This document shows, in pieces, positions 54,901 through 64,000 of a DNA stretch of 64,000 nucleotides. Source of the DNA: Poteriospumella lacustris (lineage: Eukaryota; Sar; Chrysophyceae; Chromulinales; Dinobryaceae); NCBI GenBank assembly GCA_008000375.1, contig SMOI01000101.1, forward strand, positions 13,953 through 77,952. The letters are read 5' to 3'. Below the pieces are notes generated by a model, which saw only the letters and a list, made by a program, of their open reading frames with translations, was not told where the DNA came from and searched no databases. Positions within the stretch are counted from its first letter, which is position 1. Each line of letters opens with the position of its first letter. The position numbers and the translations under genes were made by a program.

Positions 54901-55003
54901 TGCTGGAGCTACTGCTGTCCATTACCATCATTTCCGCATCGCGTATCGCTACCAAGGCCGACGGGCCGATGAACAAGGCAGCACGGGCTGTGAAGTGCAC
55001 TAG
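51936..55003 (+). CDS. DUF924 - TilS-like PP-loop fusion protein (939 aa)
   Basis: Four exons: 51936-52514, 52595-53274, 53363-53668 and 53749-55003, all phase-compatible. Residues about 10-190 match DUF924, a bacterial-type helical domain of unknown function: ILHFWFGGD, KWFPDGG, then VVLDQFSRHIFR. Residues about 265-520 are a PP-loop ATPase of the tRNA(Ile)-lysidine synthase group, with the signature SLSGGVDSMV at about 279-288, then HIDYANRPES and SGMMFGHHLGDVQENIISN. TilS converts C34 to lysidine in tRNA-Ile (CAU) of bacteria and organelles. The remaining 400 residues include Ala-rich insertions and no clear domain. No targeting peptide is visible at the N-terminus. The first two codons lie in the right palindrome arm. 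Specificity for tRNA-Ile is inferred. Confidence 0.85.
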
Positions 55004-55054
55004 TCGACGAGAGAGACAGGAATACGTTCATAAGTGCCCGTGAATTATGAGTCT

Positions 55055-56436
55055 TTATCCATCTGTTAGCGTGTGTTGACAGTGAAGGGTCTGGCGTCGT
55101 CGTGTAGATGGGGAAGCGGCTGGACAGTGGCGGTTCGGCGACGGCAGCTTGTCAACGCGGCAGAGGTAGCATTCGCGCGGAAAGGGTCTGGGCGGTATAA
55201 ACGTAGCGATAGGTTCCGAGACGCAGACGGTACCTCTTGGGATGCTACGTTTACGAGCTGTGTTCGGCGTGTTCGACGTGTTGCTGGAGACGTGGTGGTA
55301 GAGTCTCAACCGCTCGATCATCCACGAGGCTACGGGAGATTCTTCTTGGCGTTCTCTCTGTGGTCCATCGCCATTATCACGCCATGGCCGATTCGCTATG
55401 GTCTGTGACTCTGCACAGGTGATGTATGTATCTTCTTCGCTGTGAACGGAACAAGAACTGGACGTAGCCGCCGTGAAGTACTGTGAGGAACCGAACACAT
55501 CGGCGGTTGATTCGTCCGTCGATGGCGCCAGCAAGTGAAACTTAGGGCTTGGTGCATCGTCGTCCCCTGCGGGATGATAAAGACCGAGAGCAATCATAGC
55601 TTTACTCCTGTATCCGCATGACCACTGAGCATCACATTCTTATCTACGACGACAACCATCGGAACTTACCAATTCATGTACCACGGAAAGACTATCCGCG
55701 GTACTGCAGAGATTCCCTGGGAGCCATCGCCAACAGAGACGACGATTAGAGTATCAGAGCAACTTTTCAATGCAGATTGAAAGCTTTCTGAGGCTTGTGG
55801 CTTCATCGAGGCCTCACTGCTGGTCACATACATCGAGGACAATCGAAGACCTTCACAGGAGGATCTACTGGACGACAGAAAACGACAGAGCCGAGTTTCT
55901 TCCCACAGAGGAAGAACAGCTACTGTATGAAGGCCAAGAAATGCAGATGCATAGATCGTAAGTTCAAGCAACGTTTCGGCTTCTTTCTGAGTAAGCGATG
56001 CAGCAAGATGCGGACACAACTCGTCATATCGAGCGAACTCAGGAATACGTGTGCAAATGTCTTGCGTCGATACACACAGAAATTCAGTGTTTGATCCTGC
56101 TTCAATACAATTTAGGACCATTTCGGACTTGCTCTCTTCGTTTTCTCCAACGAGACATGTCAAGATCGGCAGAGACTGGTCGGACATCAAGCTCCGCCAC
56201 GACAGTTGAGAAATCAACTCGCGCACGATAGAATTTTGAACCTTTTTTCTTCGATCAATAAAGTGATCGTGAACATACGGATCTAAGTATTTTCGGAATG
56301 AATCTATGCGAGAATCAGTCAGTCGCGTCCTGAGAAAAAGATCCGTGATCTGATTCATTTCTTCGTATGAGAAAAAGAAGTCTTCCAATCGCTTATTTTT
56401 TCTCACTGTTGCTACTCGATGGCTCCCAAAATACAT
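55055..56436 (-). CDS. Unknown protein (439 aa)
   Basis: Two exons, 56436-55670 and 55607-55055, with an in-phase 62-base intron (AATTG|G). I chose the ATG at 56436 because an in-frame stop lies just upstream. The first 250 residues are mixed helix/strand (a Lys/Arg-rich start, ILTCLVGENEESKSEMV, then LELTIYASAFLGLHTVAVLPL and DTLIVVSVGDG). The last 150 residues are Ser/Thr/Arg-rich and probably disordered. No motif is recognised. Only 51 bases separate its stop from that of the DUF924-TilS gene. Confidence 0.65.
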
Positions 56437-56778
56437 TAAACCATTTTCCTTCACTTTTCTTCGCCGGATTTACTTTTGTTCGCCCCGAAGGCACTGGTTT
56501 TCCTTGTTGTCCCAGGCGATCGCTTCCCACAACTTAAGGTTGGAATGACCACCTGCCAAAAGGCGTTACAGTTTTTGGTCCCAGCCGCTCAAGGAACAGC
56601 GGACAACAAGCGGACGGCTTCAAGTTGACACGACGAGCGAAGAAGATTCTGGTCTGGTCTGCACATCAGAATCTTTGCGTTGCGACTGTGAATCCTGGGA
56701 AAGCATCATCCAGTTTACTTTCTACCCAGAAATTTGCCCCTTCGAATCGGGTCCTAAGCTTGTTATTGACGGTCGACC
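56437..56778. other. Divergent promoter, unknown gene / TANGO2
   Basis: About 340 bases between divergent start codons. No other gene is seen. Confidence 0.45.
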
Positions 56779-58554
56779 ATGTGCATTTTCTTTTTCGTCG
56801 TTGGCGATGCGCATCATCCGACCATTTTATGCAACAATCGGGACGAATATTTTGCTCGACAGACGGCTCGAGGGAATTTTTATCGCGATGAACAGCGCAA
56901 TGAAGTGGATTTAACGCGCTTCCCTTTGAACGAACATCATACTCCCTATGTGCCCTACGATCTGGAAGCAGGTGGTACGTGGTTTAGCTTCGACTGTTTA
57001 CATGACCCAGAACGGTCCAGTGTACGCTTTGCAGTCGTCCTGAACCTCGACAACTATTCTGTGCCAACCGAGTTACCGTTGGCTCAGCTTCGGTCCCGCG
57101 GCGGCCTCGTGCGACAGTTTCTGCAGCTCGACCCAGACGGGCACACCACCGCTCAAGTGTACACCCAAGACATTTATGCACAACGCCATCAGTTTCGCCC
57201 CTTCAATCTCATCGTTTCAGATGGCTACGGCCACGCCTATTACGTCACCAGCAGCGTTTTCCAACGCAACGGGCCCGAGCGCTTGGAACCCGGTCGGTTG
57301 TATGGCATTTCGAACGGATACCTTCACGATCACAGCTGGGAGAAGGTACAACTCGGACGAGCGTTGCTCAGTGGCCTCGTGACCCCATTGCATTTCCAAA
57401 ACATCTTTTTCGACGATTTTCTTCCGCTGATTCGCTCACACGCGACCACTGCTGCTGATGCCGCCTTTGATACCGTCCGCCGCCAAGCTTTCCCACCGCT
57501 CACCAGCAGCACAAGCTGCGATATTCCCCACGTTACATCACCCGAAGAGAAGCACCGAACGAATACACCCCACGACCACAGCGCGGACGGCGACGCCTTG
57601 ACACTGGGACATGGCCGCCGCGCGTTGCATCTGCCGAGTCTCTTCCCTGCGCAGCCACAGCTGCAGCACTTCCTCGACAAACTCTTCCACGTCATGACCA
57701 ACACGCAACCCTGCGCCGACCCCGACTACGGCCACAACCATTTGCCGCTCGTTCATCTCGCGTCGATCTTCGCGCGGCCCATCAGCATCGACACGTCGAT
57801 ACCGCTGACGTCGGTCACGACGCCTGCGGCAGCGCTGCCCGGTGGCTCCGACTCGTATTATCTGCCCGGCAGCAGTGCCGTAACCGCCGCCAATCCTGCT
57901 GCGACGTTAGCAGGTACAGCAGTCACAGACGCGCCGCCTCCTCCGAACCCAGCGACGCCACCGTCGTCCACCGCGACGTTGGCCTCGCCGCCTATCGCTG
58001 ACTCCGACGCCGCGACGTCGTCGTCGTCCTCAGCGTCCTCAGCGTCTTCAGCGGCCATCGAAGTGCCTGGGGTAGTGCGGCAGCGCTATCAGCTGCTACC
58101 CAACGATGTCTCCGCCGCAGCGAGTATCGTCCACGCAGCGCCAGCGCCAGCGCCAGCGTCAGCGTCAGCGCCAGCGACAGCGACAGCTGCCACTGACACA
58201 GCGTCCACAGCATCCACAGCGCCCACCGAGTCCACAGCGTCCACAGCGTCCATGACTACCCAAGCGGCTGCGGCCTCGTCCAACGGAGCAAGTGACGCGA
58301 CGCCGCACCGCATCTTCGGCACACGGACCATCACCCTCCTCGTGCATCTCTCCGCCGTCTACGTGCGCACCCAGCAGCAATCGGCCCCGCCAGCTGCCCC
58401 GTCTGCGTCACCGCTGGCTGTCGATCGCGGCCATTTCGTACTCATCGAAGACGATCTGCGCATGCTGCCTCCTTCCACCACCGACGACACAGCGGCTGCC
58501 TGGACCCAGCAGCACGTCTTTCACAGCTTCGACAACCTCTCCGCCGCCCTCTGA
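56779..58554 (+). CDS. TANGO2: TANGO2 (NRDE family) protein with low-complexity insertions (591 aa)
   Basis: Single exon. It starts with Met-Cys (MCIFFFVVGD), keeping the invariant Cys2, and has the NRDE motif at residues 20-23 (CNNRDEYFAR). Next come GGTWF, then NLDNYSVP and RPFNLIVSDGYG, and YGISNGYLHDHSWEKVQLG, all diagnostic of TANGO2. TANGO2 is implicated in haem and lipid handling and Golgi/mitochondrial homeostasis; its reaction is not settled. Human TANGO2 has 276 residues. Here the family's C-terminal region is interrupted by about 250 residues of Ala/Ser/Thr/Pro repeats (tandem blocks such as APAPAPASAS and TASTASTAP). Confidence 0.9.
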   Translation: MCIFFFVVGDAHHPTILCNNRDEYFARQTARGNFYRDEQRNEVDLTRFPLNEHHTPYVPYDLEAGGTWFSFDCLHDPERSSVRFAVVLNLDNYSVPTELPLAQLRSRGGLVRQFLQLDPDGHTTAQVYTQDIYAQRHQFRPFNLIVSDGYGHAYYVTSSVFQRNGPERLEPGRLYGISNGYLHDHSWEKVQLGRALLSGLVTPLHFQNIFFDDFLPLIRSHATTAADAAFDTVRRQAFPPLTSSTSCDIPHVTSPEEKHRTNTPHDHSADGDALTLGHGRRALHLPSLFPAQPQLQHFLDKLFHVMTNTQPCADPDYGHNHLPLVHLASIFARPISIDTSIPLTSVTTPAAALPGGSDSYYLPGSSAVTAANPAATLAGTAVTDAPPPPNPATPPSSTATLASPPIADSDAATSSSSSASSASSAAIEVPGVVRQRYQLLPNDVSAAASIVHAAPAPAPASASAPATATAATDTASTASTAPTESTASTASMTTQAAAASSNGASDATPHRIFGTRTITLLVHLSAVYVRTQQQSAPPAAPSASPLAVDRGHFVLIEDDLRMLPPSTTDDTAAAWTQQHVFHSFDNLSAAL

Positions 58555-58962
58555 ACCGCTCGCACTGTCACTGTCACTGCTGCCACCGCCCGTCCGCCCG
58601 CGCGGCCCGTAGACTAGACTAGACGCCTCGCACCACCCCCTCGTACTCTGCTTAACTCACGGTCGAATGCCCAGCGTATCGCTTACTAACAGCAGGTTTT
58701 ACAGTCATCGAACGTCGCCAGCCACCACAGAACACGTCGCGAATCGTGCGGCGGGAGGCGAACCGCTTCACGGCACACGACGACAGCCGGGTAGTTCCCG
58801 GCGCCACCGCGATGGCTACGAGGAAGCTACACCGATCGAATCGAAACGCAATGACAGAACACACAGACGAACGCACAGGACAGGGGGGAAACGAAGAGGA
58901 AACGAAGACGACGGAGAGGCGCAGGGACGGACGGGCCGGGTGCCGCGAGGCGCCGTGTTCGT
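58555..58962. other. Convergent intergenic region
   Basis: About 400 bases between TANGO2 and the next minus-strand gene. Short open frames on both strands are GC-driven and not supported. Confidence 0.45.
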
Positions 58963-61900
58963 TCATCGCCACTGCTGACGCTGCTGCGCGAAGACGCCGC
59001 CGAAGTTGAATCCGTCGCCGACCATCGCCTCCTCTGCGTCCTCGTTGACACCGCGACCACCGTCGTGCAGCGGGTTACGCTGGTGCAGCAGCGACAGCAG
59101 CTGCAGCCACCGCTCCGTCGGGGCCACGTGCGGAAAGACTTTCATCGCCAGCGCGCCGCACAAGACCACGAACCCACCGAGGTCGACGCCGTGCGTCGTG
59201 TACTGCACGTTCACTGCCGGCGTCGCAGTGGTGGCCGTCGCTGGGCGCGTACCGCTACGCGTGGGCGACGCAGACGCCGACGCCGACGCCGACGCTTTGA
59301 AGACGTTGTCCCACGGCGCCGTGACGCTCTCGTGCACTTGGTTCGCGAAGACGATGTCCTTGTCGGCTTCGGCGAGGAACCAGGCGATCGGATCGGGCAG
59401 ATGCACCGGGGGAAAGCTCCGTTGACGACGCCAGTGCTGCTGCAGCGCCGACAGCTGCGTCGCCGAGAGGCCGTTCGCGAGGCTCTGGCTCGTCGTCGTG
59501 GCGGCGGTGGCAGTGGACTTCTTCGCGCCTCTGCCGCCACTGCGCGACGAAGCGGCAGCGGCAGCGGCAGCGGCAGCGGTGGCTCCGGAGGACATCGAGC
59601 GACCACCGCCCGGCGGGAAGACCGTCGCGTAGAGCTGAGCCATGGCCGTGACCTCCTGAAACAGCGCGTACAGCTGATGCTCGCCGATGAGATACGGCAG
59701 CAGGCCCTGCGCCAGACACAGGCGACGGAAATGGGCAAAGGTCATCGCGAGACGCGGCAAGTGGTTGAACGGATGCCACAGATACGCGTGGGCCTGCAGC
59801 GGTCGCACCACTTGCGCCATACCCAGCGGCTCCATCACCATCGACGTCGTCGTCGGCTTCACGGTGGTGGTCGTGGACGACGAGGTGAACGTGCGGTAGA
59901 GCGACGCCAGCAGCTGCAAATGCTCTGGCGTACACAACGACTGCAACAGCGCGAACCGCATCGACGCCAACGGTGCCGGCCGTTGCGCGAAGAACGCTTC
60001 GACCTGTGGCAGGTACTGCGGCCAGGGAAACGCGCCGGCCAACGGCGTCGCGGCCAAGGCAACCGCCAAATCCTGCGCCTCGGAGTGCACGTGGACCAAG
60101 AACACGCGCAGGGCCGAGAGCGCATGTGGAACGAGATCCAACGACCGCGCGATGGGCGACAGGTTGCGCACCCAGAGCAGCTCGAACATCGCGCGAATCG
60201 CCTGCACGCGGTCTTTGCCGGTCAATGTCACCGGCGCGACACCGGTCGCTTGCTGCAACACGCGCGCGTACAGCTTCTCCGCCACCAGCGTCAGCGCGTA
60301 GCGGAACTGTGGCAGCGACAGCAACGCCGACGCGGGGTTGACCACGCCGACCGCGACGCCTACGCCGCCGGGGTGGCCCACCGCAAACGCCGCCGCGGTC
60401 GACGCGTCCATCGTCGCAGCGGTCGCATCGTCTGCGTGGTGATACGCGGGGCCAAAGCGATGCTGGTGGTACGGCTGCGGGCCGTGCAGGTGCTGCGTGT
60501 GGTAGAAGTCGAGCGCATCGGCCGCCGAGCGATGGCCGCCGTGCACTTTGAACGCGGCCCTCGGGGCCCCCGACGAAGACGCTGCGGCCGCCGTAGCCAT
60601 CGCCGCCGCCGACGACCCCGCCACCGACGACGTTGACGACGCCCCCTGCTGAGCAGCGGACGACGCACCCGCCGCCTGCGACGTCAGCTGCGTCCACAGC
60701 GCCGTGAGCAGCTCCTTCGTCGCGTCGTCCGCTGGCGACGCGACACCGTCGCCACCGCTGCCGTTCAATGGCGTCGCCGCGCTGCTACCGGCGGTGATGA
60801 TCTTCGTGCTACTGGCGACGGTGAAGATGGCCGAGACGTCGCTGTGCGTCAACTGCTTGTCCATGAGACTGGCGCTTCCGTGGCCATAGCCCGTCGCTGG
60901 CGCGGGCATCGGCAACGGCTGCCCGCTGGTATACGCCGCGGTGAAATGGGCGGCACTCGATCGATGCGTGTGCCCACCGCCGCCACCGCCACCGCCGCCG
61001 CCGGCTTGTTCCGCCGCAGACAACGGCGTCGTGGGATGGATCGCCAGCATGTGGAAGTCCTTGAGGAACTTCTGGAACTTCGTCAGGGACATGCCGTGGG
61101 TCTGCGAGAAGGACGCACCGGGGACGTGGCCCGCGTGGACGTACTGCCAGAACAGCTGCGTCAAGAGCCGCTCTTCGACCAGGGACCAACCCAACGACGT
61201 GATCAGTTCTTGTAGCGCCCCGTTCGAAGAAGAGGCAGAGGCGCCGTCACCGGTGGCGGACAGCTGCTGGATGTACGCGTGGTACTTGTTCGTCCAGTTG
61301 TCGCGCTCCAGCGTCGTCGGGAGTGGGCCGTCGACATCGTCACCGTCGTAGTCTTCTTCTGCCTCTTGGAGACGCGCTAACACGGCGTCGTGTTCGCGTC
61401 GTGCGCGATCATGGGGCGCCTTCGCTTCTTCGTACTGCTCGTCGCCGTCGCCGTCGTCGATGCCGTACGGCGCGTGTCTCTCCCCGTGACGATGGGCACC
61501 GTGGCGGTCGTAGGCTCGGTGATCGCCGGGCTGTGACTCGCTCAGCGCATCCAAATCCAATGGCTGACGGAAGATACTCCCCGCAGACGCATGCAACGTC
61601 GCGGACGGCGACGACGCCGCCGCCGCGGCACCACCGCCACTCGCGTTGAAAGCCGACAGATCCACCGACACGCGATAGGACGCGGTGGACTCGTGTGAGC
61701 GCATTGGCGGGGAAGACGATGACCGAGGCGGGGACGCCAGCAGCGGATGACGATCGGACGCATCGAGGCTGCGCCGCAACGTCACCGCGGCTTCCTCCGC
61801 CAACGCGGGGTTCTGCTCGTGCATCGTTTCGATTTCTGCCAACGCCGCCTGTTGAATTTCTTGCAGCTGATCCGTCAACGCTACGATTTCAGCACGTAGC

Positions 61901-63127
61901 GTGGCCGTCATCTCACGAAGGAGACGGTTTTCTTGCTGCAACTGGTCGATTTTCGATTGAAACGCGGGCAAATGCTGCTGCTCGCGGAGCTCGCGTTGGC
62001 AGCGTTCGAGCGTTGTTTGCTTCTTCTGCAGCTCGTCTTCGAGAAGCTCCACTTTCTTGCGCCAGCTGATGGTACCCAAGCCCGTGGGCGTACTCGAGCC
62101 GCTGCGGTTCGGTGGATGGTCCACGGCTGGCTCTGTCGGTGGTGGGAGATGCACAAACGACGCCGATGACGACAGCTGGTCGTGCTGACGCTGCTGCTGT
62201 TGCTGTTGGAGCTGCATTTGCAGCGTAAATTGGGGAAGTACGTCTTCGATTTCCACGACGATCGCATGCAACGACTCGGCGTGACGTTCGGCCGCCAGTG
62301 CACGCTCGGTCATCGCCGCCAAGGCGCGTTGCACTTGCTGATCGGCGGCTTCCAAATGTTGATGCCGACGGAGCACTTCCAAGACCAGCTGGTTTTGAGC
62401 TTTCATCACGGCGGTGGTGATTTCCCGGCGGGCATCAGCGGAGGTGTTCCGACTCAACGGAAACAGAATGTTGATTTTCTCTTCGACGTCGTCGAGAATC
62501 GACACGGGAATTTCGAATGAGCCGCTGCCGATCGCCACTTTTGCTATCGTCGATAGATGCACGGTCGAATAACGAGCATCGTCCAGATCAAACGCGAATT
62601 TGGGTAAATGCGATAGTGGTTTAAAGCACCGTGAAAAGTGAGTATCGATCGCCAACTGCCACAGTTTGCTTCCATGCAGCAAACGAAGCTCGAGAAGGGC
62701 CGGACCGCCTTTAATGGCGACTTGACATCGAATGAGCTTTCGTTTGTCTGTAGCAGCGCATTAAAAACGTTATATAATGATTTGGGGACGGCGGGATAAC
62801 CCGAAAGCGAGCTTTGTCACCGCGACTCACCTTCCTTGGGCAATGTTTCATCTCGTGAAACTTCCACTTTGTTTACAACGTACGCGACTCCAAGGCACGC
62901 AGTTTGATGTCGATCAGCATACCATTTAAAACAAGCTTCCTGCAAAAGGGACGACAAGTATGATTGAAGCTTCCTACAAAACACTTCGGTTGAGCTCAAG
63001 CAGAACGCACCTCCAATGCCAAGAAGAATGTCTCAAACGAAGGTACTGGCTCCCCGGTAGATAGAAGGCGGAGTTCAACTCGGCCATATTGTGCAGGGCA
63101 CGCATCAGAATTCGCCCCGATAGTCAT
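58963..63127 (-). CDS. Large unknown protein, coiled coil plus helical region (1336 aa)
   Basis: Three exons: 63127-63011, 62939-62831 and 62747-58963. The two upstream exons are found only by splice reading and lengthen the protein to a proper ATG (MTIGANSDACPAQYG). Residues 1-200 form a compact non-repetitive domain (KRKLIRCQVAIKGGPALLEL, then HFSRCFKPLSHLP). Residues about 210-390 are a coiled coil with a Gln run. A second conserved-looking block (SLVEERLLTQLFWQYVHAG, then MSLTKFQKFLKDFHML) at about 570-620 resembles a divergent EF-hand-like pair without clear Ca2+ ligands. The C-terminal half alternates helical blocks and Ala/Gly/Thr-rich insertions. The family is not recognised. Confidence 0.75.
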
Positions 63128-63634
63128 CCCACGTCTGCTTCTTCGACTCTACCTCCACGGAACGACAGCAACTGTTTGGTTAACTTTGGAGCTGAATCAT
63201 TCAGCGGAAGCTTCAAAATGCTTTGGAAAGGAGATTGGCCCCACTTCAGCACGTGTCATCAAGAATGATATCCATAGACAGTCTCATTCCCTGGGTTAAT
63301 TGAACAAAGATCCAATCAACGACAATAGTAATGAGTGATGAGTGTATGAGGTGACGGTTTGGTTTCCGCCACAACGAACGAAACGCACACCGCACACGAA
63401 ATGAAACGGCTTCTATAGCTGGCCACCGGCGGGACCGTCATGATCCCTACCGCATTTTGTGACAAGAAGGTCTACCTCTGAAGTCAAGTGACGCTCCCTT
63501 CGTGTATTGAAGCCAATAAATATCAATGGGGCCATAAAATACAATGATTTAGCGCTATTTTGAAGTTTACAATGAGATGAAGAGTTCAGACGTTGCATGG
63601 TATCATCTGACATCCAGCGTAAATGTGGGAGCGC
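63128..63634. other. Intergenic between two minus-strand genes
   Basis: About 500 bases, mostly AT-rich, holding the promoter of the 1336-residue protein gene and the 3' flank of the next gene. Nothing else is seen. Confidence 0.45.
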
Positions 63635-64000
63635 TCATAGTCCCTTCGCTCCCCACGCGTAAGAATTGCGGAAATCAACAGGATAGTGGATGGTGGGCAA
63701 CTGAGTACCGGCACCATTTCTGTCCCAAGCTGCCAAAGACGCTGTCCATTCCTAGGGGACGAGACTCACTGTTATTCCACGTACGACAGTTCGGTGTGGG
63801 ATGTCTCTCTTACCGTTTCATCATACAAGCGAATGGTGTGCGCCGGCAGCTTGGATGAGGACCCCTTCCGTTTTGGTCGTTCAGAAGTCATGAGAGACTC
63901 TTGAAGCTCAAAGTTCTCTCGACGATGGCTGCGGAAGTGTGCTTCCTTGTACAGAAAAATCTTCAGTGTGGCAATGTCAGTCACCACGAAGCGGACGATG
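63635..64000 (-). CDS. 3' end of an unknown gene, cut by the window edge
   Basis: Two exons are read: from beyond 64000 down to 63815, and 63751-63635, joined at a 63-base intron (ACG|gtaaga ... cccctag|GAA). The visible C-terminus contains TLKIFLYKEAHFRSHR, a Lys/Arg cluster (SERPKRKGSSSK), then HTIRLYDET and IHYPVDFRNSYAWGAKGL before the stop. The family is not recognised; the 5' part is outside the window. Confidence 0.55.

Noticed and set aside
59065-60636. 523-codon Arg-rich frame opposite the 1336-residue protein
   Set aside because: An antisense shadow of a GC-rich coding exon; nearly all Arg/Gln/His, no start context, no domain.
1-64000. tRNA, rRNA or CRISPR features
   Set aside because: I looked for tRNA B-box-like and regularly spaced repeat patterns on both strands and saw none that hold up. 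CRISPR arrays are not expected in nuclear DNA.

Overview
The window is nuclear DNA from a gene-dense eukaryote. Most genes carry short GT-AG spliceosomal introns of about 60-100 bases, intergenic gaps are mostly 50-600 bases, and genes tend to alternate between strands. The proteins are eukaryotic housekeeping types: PAT1, NOP10, the AP-2 sigma subunit, a GRIP golgin, an ECM2/RBM22-type splicing factor, insulysin and TANGO2. Two proteins point to a photosynthetic organism with a complex (secondary, red-lineage) plastid. A ferredoxin-dependent bilin reductase begins with a signal peptide followed by a transit-like stretch. A RusA-type resolvase begins with a signal peptide whose predicted cleavage site is followed by Phe, resembling the ASAFAP signature of stramenopile, cryptophyte and haptophyte plastid presequences. 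A stramenopile (ochrophyte) alga is my best guess; the species is not resolved.

Layout. 0.2-8.6 kb: two large low-complexity coiled-coil proteins. 8.7-11.3 kb: a short-chain dehydrogenase and myo-inositol oxygenase, both on the minus strand. 11.7-14.5 kb: a calmodulin-like protein and a TALE homeodomain protein. 14.8-17.6 kb: a secreted MNN-type mannosyltransferase with a decayed inverted fragment of itself just upstream. 18.2-23.7 kb: a coiled-coil protein and insulysin. 24.1-30.3 kb: bilin reductase, isochorismatase-like hydrolase, RusA-like resolvase, AP-2 sigma, a Tudor-like reader and NOP10. 30.6-34.6 kb: CCA-adding enzyme and PPC decarboxylase. 35-38.5 kb: an accessory island with one Crinkler/RHS-like P-loop ATPase between imperfect direct repeats of about 85 bases, next to gene-poor, probably decayed DNA. 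38.5-45 kb: a four-TM protein, a small Cys-rich protein, a GRIP golgin and an acidic protein. 45-55 kb: the palindrome. 55-64 kb: an unknown protein, TANGO2, a 1336-residue unknown protein and the 3' end of a further gene.

The most striking structure is an inverted repeat of 2663-base arms (46166-48828 and 49278-51940, axis 49053). Each arm holds a complete three-exon PAT1 gene and its upstream promoter. Exons and introns appear identical between arms, but the two 3' flanks in the spacer are alignable and clearly diverged, and five mismatches cluster at the outer ends. This looks like an older inverted duplication whose arms are being homogenised. Each arm ends at the start codon of a different, unrelated, divergently transcribed gene: the ECM2/RBM22-like factor on the left and a DUF924-TilS fusion on the right. 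Two unrelated genes therefore now use copies of one bidirectional promoter.

CDS coordinates below are from start codon to stop codon including introns; exon boundaries are given in the evidence. All were derived by reading splice sites and phases by eye.
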